From Colletotrichum lupini (Eukaryota; Ascomycota; Sordariomycetes; Glomerellales; Glomerellaceae): DNA of 64,000 nucleotides. This document shows, piece after piece, positions 10,663 to 21,758 of this stretch. The number at the start of each line of letters is the position of its first letter. Position 1 is the first letter of the stretch. The stretch covers positions 1,798,001 through 1,862,000 of the forward strand of contig NC_064681.1 in assembly GCF_023278565.1 (NCBI RefSeq), in the 5' to 3' direction. Both the position numbers and the translations under genes were made by a program. The notes below the pieces were generated by a model. The model searched no databases. It was not told the origin of the DNA and was given only the letters and a program-made list of their open reading frames with translations.

Positions 10663-13600
10663 GAAGGGAACGGAGGATTGATTACTACAGGCACCCGACC
10701 AGGACTTATAAAGAGGGCCCTGATGATGAGACTGGATGAGACGGAGTACCGATGCGGCAGTTCAACGAATGTTTAGGTAATCGTCTGCGACCTTAGCGCG
10801 TCGTAGAGGAGGGGAAACCTGACGAGGGTGTGGGTAATCTGTACGCGGTAACGTAAGGTATTCCGTAGGTACCGTACCTGTTCCGGTGAGGTAAGGGCCC
10901 AAAGTATGAGGTGAGGCGGAGGTAATGGGAGGTAAGAGAAAGGTCGGGTCGCGCAGCTTGGACCTCTTTTTTTTTCTTTTTTCCGTGTGTAATCCGCGGC
11001 AGAAGCATGCAATCTGCGTCGGGTCTGATCTGCTGCTGGTCCGCTTTCTCCAGGTGCAGCCAGGTGTACCGTGTGGGAGAAGCTTTCCGAGAAGAGGTGG
11101 TTGGAGAGCACGTTCGACGCGTTGAGTGTATCGAGTTGTCCTTGTTTTGGTTCTTGTCTGCCAGTCTTTCTGTCCAAGAAATTGCAATGGGAAAAAAGGA
11201 TCCAAGGTGTTGGCTGGGTGGAAGAGAGCAGAGACGAAAAAAACCGCGTGGCTGGGAATGAAGGATTCGTTGGTTGTTTGATTGATTGATTGGGAGAGAA
11301 AGAAGAGGGACGCGACGAGGAGGAATCTCGGTAGGGCGGAGGCAGGCAGGTGCAGGCAGCTCGTTGCTTCCAGGTTGTCGGGGGAAGGCAAGGTGCTTTG
11401 GCGTGTGTACCTGCTTCGAGCTTGCCGTGTTCCTTTCCTCGGTACGTACCTGACCTCACTCCTACAAGTCCTACCCCGACCCGATGTGAGGTAGGTACCT
11501 TCCAGTGTGCCGTCAAGCGGGATGAGGAAGGTGACTGAAAGTGCTCCCCGGAGCCGACGGGGCCAGGTCAGGAAACACCCCGACCACCTTAGTCAACACA
11601 GGAAGGTCCCATGAGAGCAGGTGGCTTAGCCTTGGAGATGAGGTAAGAACGCAGATAGATTGTCTGTGTTGTAAGTCAAGCTCTCGCCTGACGAAGAAAC
11701 GAAAAATGTCGACCTCGAGCCATAGGTAAGCAGGCAGGCTAGAGCTGCTTGTGAGCCTGCCAACCTGCGCAGATTGACACCGAATCTACCTTACCTCACA
11801 TATGTGCCTACGTACCGGGCTCGGAGCTGAAAGTCCAAACTCTGAGCTGAAAGCATATGTGCTCGCACCGCGACAGCTCACTTACATCTGCGGTGTAGCC
11901 TTACTTTCTCCCTCGGGTGGCGCTGGCGAAGATGCTGTGTTAGGCAGCACGACTCTGCCACGTGATTCCAATCGGTATGCCTCACTGGGTATTGTCTTCT
12001 GATGCTATACTCACCATCCCTATCATCATCTCTCTTCGTACTTCCATCCTATTAGAGTGAGGCGGTCCATTCCCCTAGCTACCTACCAGTGGGTAAACAG
12101 CACAAGATACGGAGATAGTAGAAGCAGGGGCGGCAGGAACAAGATTGTGGAAGCACGTTGTGATCAGCTGTTCGGAGTTTGTTGTCAGCCGCGGACCAGC
12201 AACAACTCATTCTCCAGAGGATTCATTGCATGTTCAAGTCGATGTCGTTCATGAATCCGAACAGTCAGCAAGTCTGGTTTGTCAGCATTCAGGAAATGGC
12301 ACGTTCCGAGTCGCGACATTTCATCCACAGACCACAGGGAGGAAGACTATTTGCGGGCCAAACTGGCCTACTTGCGGTCTACGGTAACTTACGTCATCCA
12401 ACGAAATTCTCCACAGGGACTAACCCGACGGTAGAGGCTGCTTGTGATTGGACTGGCGACGCGACGGACTTTACGAAATGGCCGATGACAGGCAGGGCGA
12501 GACGACTGGAAAAGTCGCCGGAGCCACTCGGCACCCTAGCAGGCCGCAGACAGCAGACCAGAACGATCGTGGAAGAACTTTGCCTTTGCCGAGTACCTTA
12601 TTCCCGCAAATCCGACTCCTATGAGAGGTGAGTGAGTGCAGAAGCAGACTGAGGGAAGGTTGTCAGTCAAATAATTAGCCGACCCCTCAACGGAAGTACC
12701 AAGCTTGAGTAGGAAATATCCCGCCGAAGCACGCATGGCTTGCGCCGGGCAGCAAACACTACCTGGAGGGTACGGATGTTTGACTAAGGCCTGGTAGGCA
12801 ACTCGTACAGTCGTATCCGTACGTACGGAGTATTACTGCCAGGAAATCCCTCTTTTCCTTCCCAAGCGTGCCATGCGTGCCATGCTGAGGTGGAAAGTGG
12901 TAGGAAGGGATGGGGATACTTACGGTATGCGGGCTTTCCTCGGTCAACACGTACCGCGACTCCCGGTGTTTGACTTACATAAGCCCAGTGGCTTGGCGCG
13001 TCTGGCATGCGGCGCCAGATGCCCTGTGCTGCAGCTTTGGCGGAGTCTGTGCGCGGTTCCGGAAAACGACCGTGACAACACACACACACGGCCCTTTTTT
13101 GGTCAACCAATGGCATATTACACGTATGGTGATGCGTCCCATCTGCTGTTGTTCCCGTTTGGATGTGCTGCTGGCTTGTCATCGGCGTATCGAAATTTGG
13201 AATTCAAGAAGAGGCGCCTTCAATATTGCGAGTCTGTTCTCTCTTCACTAACGCAAGGTAGGGTTCCTGGTTAACTAGGCGTCTGTCAATATCGCATGAT
13301 GGAGCGGTAGTCCGCGCGCCCTTCAGTCAGCACCACTGAGTTGACTGTAACGTTGCCCAGTCTCTCTTCTTCGACATCAAGCTTGCATCTCCGAGTGCTC
13401 AGTGCGGCTTAACGCAGCTCGACCCGTCGGAAAACATCTAGTGAACATTCCGAAGCTATCGACATACTACGATCAACCTACACCCCTACCTCCCATCCCT
13501 CCACAGGTCTGTATTGATGGAATGGGGCAATGGACTGCGGCCTAGAAAGTGCAGCGTGGACTAGGATCGTTACACCGCAGTCAACATCGTTGTGCTACCG

Positions 13601-13935
13601 AATGCTACCCAGCCGAATGATCCTCCAAATTACGGCTTCTTAGGCGGTTCCTACAGACCATCCATCATATCCGTACTCTATAGAGTATATACGGAAACGG
13701 AGAACGGGCGATGTGTGGCTGTGATGAGGCACTTGATCCGGTTGTATCTGGGCTAGCAACTCGTTTACTGAAGTAAAGCCAGCGTATCGATACCTTCATT
13801 GAAAAAACAAGGTTTATATATGTATGGTGTCGTTCAAGGAGCTATCAGTTGAGCTGACGATCGACTTATGTACTCATCACTAATCAGTGACCGACCCTTA
13901 CAGTCTGAGGTATGCTACAAGCATCCTCCCGACTA
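10663..13935. other. 3.3-kb gap upstream of KapC gene
   Basis: No gene supported. The part next to the bZIP start (10.66-11.6 kb) is purine/pyrimidine-skewed with several short frames, consistent with a long leader and promoter. A 12-bp perfect palindrome CCGTACGTACGG lies at 12817-12828, overlapping a TACGGAGTA copy at 12824-12832. Short AC repeats are near 13078. Nothing conserved is recognised. Confidence 0.5.
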
Positions 13936-15234
13936 TCATGAAGACTTGAACAACTTGCCCCCTTTCCAGACGTGGGTAATGTTGTCCTTGTCGGTCAAAA
14001 TCTCAATATCCTCGAGCGGGTTCCTCGCAACAGCAATCAAATCCGCATCATACCCTTCCCTAACCTGCCCACTCAGCGGCGCCATCCCGCCCAAGACCTC
14101 GGGCGCGTTCGCCGTGCCAGCCTCGATAGCCTCGAGAGGCGTCATGCCGTTCTTGACCGCCCAGTACAGCTCCCGCGCATTCTTCCCGTGCGCCAGCGGC
14201 TTCGTCCGGTCGCTGCTCCACGTATCCGTCCCGAGCGCGACCTTGACGCCTCTCCCGATGGCAAGCTGATACGAGTCCGTCGCCCTCTGCACGAGCTTCA
14301 CCAGCTTCCTCGCCAGCGGCGGCGGCAGCTGCGACGGGTCGGCAGCCAGCGTCATGATGGCGTGCTGCGTCGGCACAAACACGGCGTCCCGCTCCAGCAT
14401 GAGGTCGACGGCCTCGTCGTCGAGGTAGCACCCGTGCTCGATGCTCTTGACGCCCGCGCGCAGCGCAGCCATGATGCCCGCTTTGCCGATGGCGTGGGCG
14501 CCCACCGCGCGCCGGCTGCGGCCCGCTTCCTCGACGATGGCCCTCAGCTCCTCGTCGGAGAACTGCCTGTCCTCCGGGTCGTCTAGCAGGCTGAGCACGC
14601 CGCCGCTGGAGCAGATCTTGATGCAGCGCGCGCCGCGGCGGACGAGGAGGCGCACCTGCTTCGTGCAGTCCTCCGGCCCGTCGGCGATGGAGCAGGCGCC
14701 GCCGCCGCATTTGGCAAAGTCGAGGACCGTCTGCATGGGGAGGGTGTGCTGGTCGCCGTGTCCGCCGCTGATGGACATGGCGGCGATGGAGGAGTAGACG
14801 TTGGGGCCCACGAGGCGGCCCGAGTCGATCCCGGGGCGGAGGTCGCCGGCGTAGCCGCCCAGTTCGCGGACCGAGGTGTAGCCTGCCATGAGGGTGGCCT
14901 CGAGGTCCTGGACGATGACGGCGCCGATGAGGGCGTTGGACCCGGGGAGGACGTTGAAGATGCCGTCGCTGAAGCCGGTGACGACGTCGATGCCGAGGAA
15001 GTGGACGTGGACGTCCCAGAGGCCCGGCATGAGGACGGGGACATGAAGGGGGGTGAGGGAGCGGTATTTGGAGGGCAGGGTGTCGCGCGGGCCGACGTGG
15101 ATGATCTTGTCGTCTGAGATGGCGACGGCGGCGTCTTGTACTGGGGTGCCGCGGCCTGGGATGAGGAGGTCGGCGGTGATCAGGGTGATGGCCATTCCTG
15201 CTTCTGGCTCATTCTGTTCTTGTCGTGAAGCCAT
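13936..15234 (-). CDS. Metal-dependent amidohydrolase, ochratoxinase/prolidase-like
   Basis: A single-exon amidohydrolase-superfamily enzyme (binuclear-metal TIM barrel) predicted to hydrolyse an amide or peptide-like bond. Numbering from the ATG at 15330, the metal-site motifs are in order: D-V-H-V-H (His108 and His110); a Lys in CIKICSSGG that fits the carbamylated bridging lysine; His in VGAHAIGKAG; His in SIEHGCYLDDEA; and Asp in LGTDTW. The beta-sandwich segment ITADLLIPGRGTP precedes the barrel and DADLIAVARNPLEDIEIL closes it, as in the imidazolonepropionase-like/ochratoxinase group. The frame is open back to an ATG at 15330, but residues 1-32 are low-complexity; ATG 15234 (MASRQEQ) is preferred, giving 432 aa, and ATG 15195 (MAITLITADL) is also possible. 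No secretion signal is evident. The substrate is unknown; similarity to ochratoxinase is by motif order only. Confidence 0.85.
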   Translation of the reverse strand: MASRQEQNEPEAGMAITLITADLLIPGRGTPVQDAAVAISDDKIIHVGPRDTLPSKYRSLTPLHVPVLMPGLWDVHVHFLGIDVVTGFSDGIFNVLPGSNALIGAVIVQDLEATLMAGYTSVRELGGYAGDLRPGIDSGRLVGPNVYSSIAAMSISGGHGDQHTLPMQTVLDFAKCGGGACSIADGPEDCTKQVRLLVRRGARCIKICSSGGVLSLLDDPEDRQFSDEELRAIVEEAGRSRRAVGAHAIGKAGIMAALRAGVKSIEHGCYLDDEAVDLMLERDAVFVPTQHAIMTLAADPSQLPPPLARKLVKLVQRATDSYQLAIGRGVKVALGTDTWSSDRTKPLAHGKNARELYWAVKNGMTPLEAIEAGTANAPEVLGGMAPLSGQVREGYDADLIAVARNPLEDIEILTDKDNITHVWKGGKLFKSS

Positions 15235-16534
15235 TGTCTGGGTTTGTTGGGTGTTTGAAGGTGTAGTATCCGTTGATTTCGGGTTTGATACAGACTGCTG
15301 CATCTCATGAGGTCGATGTGGTACACGCATCTTGAACGACTTGCACGGCGTCCAAGGACTATGACTGTCTAGGTCCCGAGTAGATTTATTCTCAATGAAG
15401 AGGTACTAGTAGGCGTACGCAATTGAGCTGAATCTGCAAATAATTAGCCAAGTTAAAGCTACTTGAGATGAACTTGGAGAGTCGCGTATCTTACATCATG
15501 AAAGTCTACGTTCGGGTCGTCATCATTTAGTCAAGTCTGAACTTCTGTGGTTTGGTGAGCGCGGGGTAGCGAATATGACCATTCTGCTATCCACCATGTT
15601 ACCAACCTCCTCCACCCCGGTATCCGGGAAATAGGCATCGTTTTCCTGATATTGGCGCTTGAGCTGATCAATGGATTGTCGCTGCAGATACATGCAGGGG
15701 GGTGCGATACAGCGGCGTGGTCTGGTAATCGACCTTCCAAATGTAGGAACGTAGAGGTAACAGCTTGAGACTGATGTATATGCCCTTCGGGTGAGCATGA
15801 ATCTCATAGAGCCATTCCCTCCGCCTCTATTCTGATTAGCGTCAGTCTTAGCCTCGCGATTTCCTTGACCAACATTGTCTCTGTGATTCTCGCCCTCGTT
15901 AACTACTGTCGTTTTCATCACCCTCGCTATCCTTATCCTGCTGTCATACTCCGTATTCTCGATAAATGGAGAGTACCTTGGGGCAACCAGGATGCAAGAC
16001 AGTAATAGAACGCATATCGGAGGTCAGTGTCTCTGGCTTTCAATTATGATTTACCCATTGTGGCCTCGTCTCGAATGCAGAGTTCAGGGTAATTAACCAG
16101 TAGATTGATCTATCGATCTAACATGTAATCAGACTTGGACTGAAGCTACCCCGTCATGAAGTCCGACTAGCACACCTTCATAGGAATTAAATCTTAGGTC
16201 TGGAAAGTACATCTAGTTCCCTGAGTGACCCAGGGCCCCTGAACTGTTTCTGAGCTTCTTGAGAAATACATGAAGTCAATCATCTTGGCCTAAGCATATG
16301 GAAGGGCATTAGGGATGGAGTTTACACATCATTGCAGATGTCGAGCAAAATCAACTGCTATGAGGCAACCTCGCCCATCTCATGCGTCTCCACATAAGCT
16401 CAACCGCAAGTGCCTACGACAGGGGTACACCTCTAACAACACCTCAAGCTTCAACCACACCATAGTCCTACATCTGCGACTCAACTACAAGAACAACGTC
16501 ACCCAAGTCCATCGCAAAAAACACACCCTCAGAG
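15235..16534. other. Divergent gap: amidohydrolase / carbinolamine dehydratase
   Basis: About 1.3 kb between two divergent genes. Nothing coding is supported apart from the possible 32-codon N-terminal extension of the amidohydrolase (15235-15330). One TACTCCGTA copy is at 15947-15955. Confidence 0.5.
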
Positions 16535-17352
16535 ATGAGCATCCCAGCGCGTACCCTCATCCGCCGCATCGCACACTGTACCCCGCGGCCTCTCACCTCG
16601 GCACCATCCCGGCTCTCAAAAACAGCAGCATTCCCATCGCCCTTACAAAACTTCACCCAGCAGCAGTTCGCACCACGATACCAGCGAACAATGTCAACCA
16701 CAACCACCACCGCCGCGCCCACGCCGCGCTTCTCCAAGGGCTCCGACGAGTCTTCCCTCTCCCCGACGCTCCAGACGCTGCTGGGACAGGGCCGGGGCTG
16801 GGCGCTCGTCAACGACGGTGAGGCCGTCGAGCGGAGCTTCAAGTTCAAGAACTTTGCAAAGACGTGGGTGCGTATTATTATCCTATCTCTTTTCTTTGCT
16901 TACATGTCTCCGTATGGCCAAACACCATGCCATCATGTTTAATGACAATTCGTCTGAGGAAAGATGAAATCGACTGCTGACGAGTGAAAAGGACTTCATG
17001 ACAGCCGTGAGCCTACAATGTAAGATCCACAATCATCATCCAGAGTGGTCAAACGTAAGCCCCAAACACCCTATCCTTCTAAGGAGTCTCCAAAACCAGA
17101 AAAAAGCTAAAAACAAGAGGGCAGGTCTACAACACAACCTTTATCCGGTGGACGACACATGTTCCCAAGGGCCTGTCTGACAAGGACCTCAAGCTCGCTC
17201 TCATCTGCGACGTGCTGGCAAAGGACTTTGGCGAGGTCGAGGTGCCGGCTTCCGAGGCCACCACTGGCACAGAGGCCGTGAGCTGCGGCATCCGGGGTTT
17301 GGCTGACAAGGCGGCGGGCACGGCTGGGGACTGCTGCACGCCGAAGAGGTGA
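16535..17352 (+). CDS. Pterin-4a-carbinolamine dehydratase
   Basis: This enzyme dehydrates 4a-hydroxy-tetrahydropterin in pterin recycling. Three exons: 16535-16867, 16992-17054 and 17125-17352 (TGA), 624 nt, 207 aa. The family signature is H-N-H-H-P-E-W at 124-130, then VYN, His144 and Asp153 in LSDKDL, matching the catalytic His-His...His...Asp pattern. Canonical members are about 100 aa; here there are about 90 extra N-terminal and some C-terminal residues. Residues 1-52 are rich in Arg, Ser and Thr and have no acidic residue, like a mitochondrial presequence; a second in-frame ATG encodes Met53 (MSTTTTTAAPTPRF). Two products with different locations are therefore possible (inference). The gene is convergent with ERG25. 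Confidence 0.92.
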
Positions 17353-17918
17353 TGCGGCCTCGGATAGTTAGCCTCAATTCGGATCCGAGGGCCTGGGGGG
17401 TTCAGCTACTCTCCTGATCACAAAGTCACTGTTACAATAGTCCCGTACAACAACGTGAATACATAAAGAGAACATGCAAGCCTTACAAACTGGGTATACG
17501 AAGAACGAATGTTGTGCTATGATTAAGTAATCTACTACAATGCCAGTTATATGGGCGGCCTTCCCAATATATACGACAGAATTCGCATAAGTGGTTTCGC
17601 CTTTTTCGCACAACCGTCAATACCTCTTTCAAACGCCGCCCCAATGATAATTACGTGACTTTGATGGTATGGCCTCGGTTGTCCGGGCCCGTGTCGTATC
17701 GCTTTCCCTTGCGGCATTCCTTTCCTGCCGCGTTCTATACATCGTATCATGAGACACCACCCCGCGGCCGGTGTGTCCAGCAACGCGCTCTCAACCACAA
17801 TTCGTGAGCGCGTCCGTCATTCTCTTCTCCCAGGGCATACACGCATGGCCATGGTGCTTGGTGATGTGCGTACTTTATGTCGCAAAAAGGGCTTCGCAGC
17901 CGCTGCAAAAAAGCGGCT
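17353..17918. other. Gap between convergent dehydratase and ERG25
   Basis: 566 bp containing two 3' ends. No gene seen. Confidence 0.55.
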
Positions 17919-19082
17919 TTACTGAGACTTTTGCGCCTTGATGGCCTGGATCTTCTTCTCGCGGCGCTTCTTGTGGGCCTCAAGACCGGCCTCGGTGTCG
18001 AGGCAGTAGTCCCACCAGCGGAAGCTGGAGGCGTAGTTGCCGATGAACTTCTCGTGGTGAAGATCGTGGTGGTCGGCACCGGCCCAGAAGGGCAAGAAGT
18101 GGCGCAAGCTCCAGGGGAAGTCGTAGCCGCTGTGGGCGTCGATGGCCTGGAAGAGACGGAGGACGATCCAGGCGTACATGGTCAGGAGGTGGAGGTCGCC
18201 GGTGAGGGTGACCCAGAAGATGGGCGAGCCGACGATTCCGATGCCGAGGAGCATGACTTCGATGGGTGAGGCGTACTCTGCGGCGAGACCGAAAGGCGCG
18301 GAGTAGTAGTGGTGAAGCTTATGGATCGCCTTGTAGAGGGGGCCGTAGTGCAGGGCGCGATGGAACCAGTAGTGCCAGGTATCCTCCATGACGAAGAAGA
18401 TGGAGATTTGCATGGCCATCTTCCAGAGAGGAGGGAAGGGGACGTTGTACTCCATGCCGCACCACGTGGCGAGGGGGTGGAAGAGCCAGATCTGGGGGAG
18501 TTCGACGGTGAAATGGCTGATAAGGACGACCATAGCGCAGTCCCATTGCTCCTTGAGTGTCGGCATTTTTTGCTATTTGAGCGTCAGCGGATATGTCCGG
18601 AGTATTGTGATGACAGGGTGTGGAGGATTGCTCACAGGTTGAATCTTGTACTTGTGGAACCAGGGGATGAGGTCGAAGATGATGAAGGGCAAACTGCGGC
18701 CAAAGTAGACGGTCTCGTGCATGACGAAGCTCATGATGCCAGTGGCGAGAGTGTCGTTTTGCATCCAGAGATACCAAGCCTAGAAGGAAGGTGTCAGTCG
18801 CATTGTAATGACATTGGTTGGCACAGGCACGCGATGAGGTGTGGACATACGGCCCAGAGGCGCTCAAAGTAGTTGAGCTGGACATTGTACTTAGACACCT
18901 CCTCGAGGACACTGAAGTACGGCTGCGTGTGGTTGAAGGCGGTGTTGATGACGGTCGAGTTGCTGTTCCGCACAATACCAGGTCAGTGACTGTTCGCTTC
19001 AAGATTGTGTTCGAGGACTATAAAGGGGGCGCGCCGTGGATCGGGGAAAGAAACGGGGCCAGACTCACATGAAAGCGGCCAT
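17919..19082 (-). CDS. ERG25: C-4 methylsterol oxidase Erg25
   Basis: Erg25 is the ER membrane di-iron oxidase that removes C-4 methyl groups in ergosterol synthesis, with Erg26 and Erg27. Four exons: 19082-19069, 18962-18851, 18779-18636 and 18572-17919 (TAA), 924 nt, 307 aa. The three histidine boxes of the fatty-acid-hydroxylase superfamily are present: HRALH (161-165), HKLHH (174-178) and HHDLHH (258-263). Hydrophobic segments surround them and the C-terminus is very basic (KKRREKKIQ). The start is MAAF followed by an intron within the fifth codon; the joined N-terminus runs [20 protein letters not shown]. All joins keep frame. Erg25-type rather than a bacterial-type desaturase is supported by [13 protein letters not shown] and [12 protein letters not shown]. 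Confidence 0.95.
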
Positions 19083-21758
19083 GATGGCGGGGAGCGCAAG
19101 TTTGCGACTTTGTATGCTTCAGCAAGTGCGAAATTACAGATGTGTATGAGGAAAGCCAAAGTTGGCGAAGAGAAAGCTGGGAGGGAAAGAAAAGACAGTC
19201 GCAACTCCTTCAATAATGCGCCGAAGGTGGTGTTTAGGTGGCGATGGGAGGTTTAAGGGAAAAAAAGGACGGCGGGCGGCAAGGTCAAGGGTCCAGGGCC
19301 GGGTCTTGTTGAGGTTTTATCCATGGATCATTTCGGTTGACGGGGAAAGGAAATGGCACCTGCGTCTCTGGTGCTTGTCACCACATATAGAGAGAGAAAA
19401 AAACCTTCCCTTACCTACTCAAGGTGACTTAAGATTAGGTTAGTTCTGGAATTGTGCTAGGTACCTTATGAAAACGCCCCTGTGCATCTCTCACCCTTTC
19501 TGGGCGACAGCGTGGGGACGTTAGTTGCGATTTGCCCATTCTTGTGTCATGAGCCAATGAGAAGCTGCACTTGAACATCGAACCATGCAGCTCGTGGGTC
19601 CTTCCGTCTTCCGTGGTGGGCTTTGGCCAGTAGGAAGCAGGCGTGCCCTGGCCACTGGGTCGGGCGGTGTGCGAGATTTCGCGAGGCAAAAGGGTGTGTG
19701 ACAGCTGCACCAGGCGTTGTTGGCTCTGCCACTCTGCCAATCGTAGGGGGGCCGAGGGGGAAAAAAGCCGAACAGGCGGGAGGCACGGGGCATGGAAACA
19801 TTTCATGGATGGGACAAAGCTCTTTTCTTTCTTATGCTGCTTCTGAGCTTCCATCAAAGCTAGACACCTGGATTAAGGTACGTAGAGGTAAAGCTTCTAA
19901 CGAAGCCAAGCACTTGAAGTAAGGTGGCGGTAGTCTGATTCAATGTCCACCTTTTCGAACTGGTCAGCTCTCAATTGGAGTTTTGAGTTGTGTTCAACGT
20001 CGGCATCATGTTCTCAGAAGAAGCACTTATGCATGAGAATTGCGCCCCGTCGCGGGCAATCAAAGGAGGCCGATATCAGTCATCCTCCAGGTGGGCAGGG
20101 CTGTCTTATCGCCCTGCATGGAACGCCTGGCACCTCGCACCTCGACTTTTTGGCTGTTGCGCTCACCTTAGCACCGGTACGTACCCTACCTCAACCCGAA
20201 TACGATGAAGGAGGGGCACGTTTCCAGGTTGCGCGTCGCACGTCTTTGCCAAAGGAATTCGCTTTGGCCTAACGCTACCCGTTTTGCCCCCATTAGCTCC
20301 AACACAGGTGCTCAATTACACAAGCCAGAACAATCTTCAATGACAGTGACATGCTCCACGCCTCCGAATCTACCACATCCGATTGCCGATGAGACCCATC
20401 TGACCTCCTCCACGGCGCAGCCCTGACCTAGCTGTCAAGAGACCCGGCCGTACCCACCGCTGGGACGCTCCGGCAGGGCGAAGCATGGGGTGCCGTGGAT
20501 GTTCATGTCAAAATGGCGTGTTCCGGTCAAGCTTGATCCGATACGTGTCTACCTCGAAGTCTACCTCGAAAAGCCCAGCTTGGTATTGGCTGGTACTACT
20601 TACCTTTGTATGTTTTCGATTGACAACATTTCAAAAGTCCTCATGATCCTTGTGTGTTAAGCACAGGTTGAGGCCAGGAGCTCTTGATGTCTCCTCGTCC
20701 CAAGGTACATGAATGGTGAAGCCAGACTGACAAACCCGTGCTGTTGTATCAAACAAGCCTGTGATTGCCACTGACCTGTCGTCCTTAGTAATGATTCAAT
20801 AGGACTACTCCAACCTACTCCTATGTTGAACATCTAAAAGCTACTAGATCTTCAGTATCTGATGCCAGAAAGTCCTTTGCGGTCTCATATCATAAACGCA
20901 ACCAAAGTGCAATATAGCCGGTGACCCCAAATTCCTGAGATCAGAGATCGGCCTTCCCGGTTCTTGAAAGGAATCAAGAGCCAAATATAGAAGGATGTTG
21001 TACAGCTCTTTGCGGCTACGCATCAAATTGGTTATTGGCTTTCTTGAGTAAAAGGTGAGGTGCGACCTCTCATGACGTGGCATACTAATCTCAATGTCAG
21101 CGAGGCGTCACACGTGCGAGTGACAAGCGAGATGGCTTCAGGCCTCACAGTTGCAGATCGCCATTGCTGAATGGCATTTGTCAAGTATGTCAGTAAAGAT
21201 GTCTTCAAATTTGAAATTTATATGCTCCAGCATGGCCACTGGCCACGCCACTTTGGTGTGAAACGATCTATCTGATCTGCATAGCTCGGCAGACGTACAG
21301 TCGGGTCGAAACTGTCTAAACATAATCAAAAGACCTCAAAGAATGGAGATTTTTTGAGGAGCTCGATTAGCTGAGTTAAACGAAACTCTTCTGCTATATA
21401 TACAGACCGGGCCTTTTCGTAAGTAAAAGCAGACGTAGGATGATTAGCTCATCCTCAGCGAGAGGCACCATTCCGACAGTCAAGCTCCGTCAGCGGCGCT
21501 GGCTGACTAAGTGACCCAAGAGACCCCACCTGTCATCCCACGTTCTCTCCAGTCGCCGCTCACCGCGTTGTCGGCTGCAGGCTCGCCCAAGTTGCCCGGG
21601 GCATTCGCTTACCTGATGACGTCTAAACCAAACTTCTACTACTGCATTCTTCCATCAAATCCATCCTCACACGACTACAATCCTCACAGTCTCGAGAGTT
21701 CCACACATAACCGATCCATGAAAGTGGAGGAGGAGCGCTCTCTGAGTGAGAAGCTATA
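19083..21758. other. 2.7-kb divergent gap ERG25 / NCA2
   Basis: Contains the promoters of two divergent genes. No frame has recognisable protein features and no RNA gene was seen. Confidence 0.5.

Noticed and set aside
10762..11516. Overlapping minus-strand frames of 209 and 247 codons upstream of the bZIP gene
   Set aside because: No domain, Ser/Pro/Thr-rich random look, two frames equally long; better read as leader and promoter.
14060..14710. Long antisense and alternate frames in the amidohydrolase gene
   Set aside because: Explained by high GC at third positions; composition is Ala/Arg/Gly-rich without motifs.
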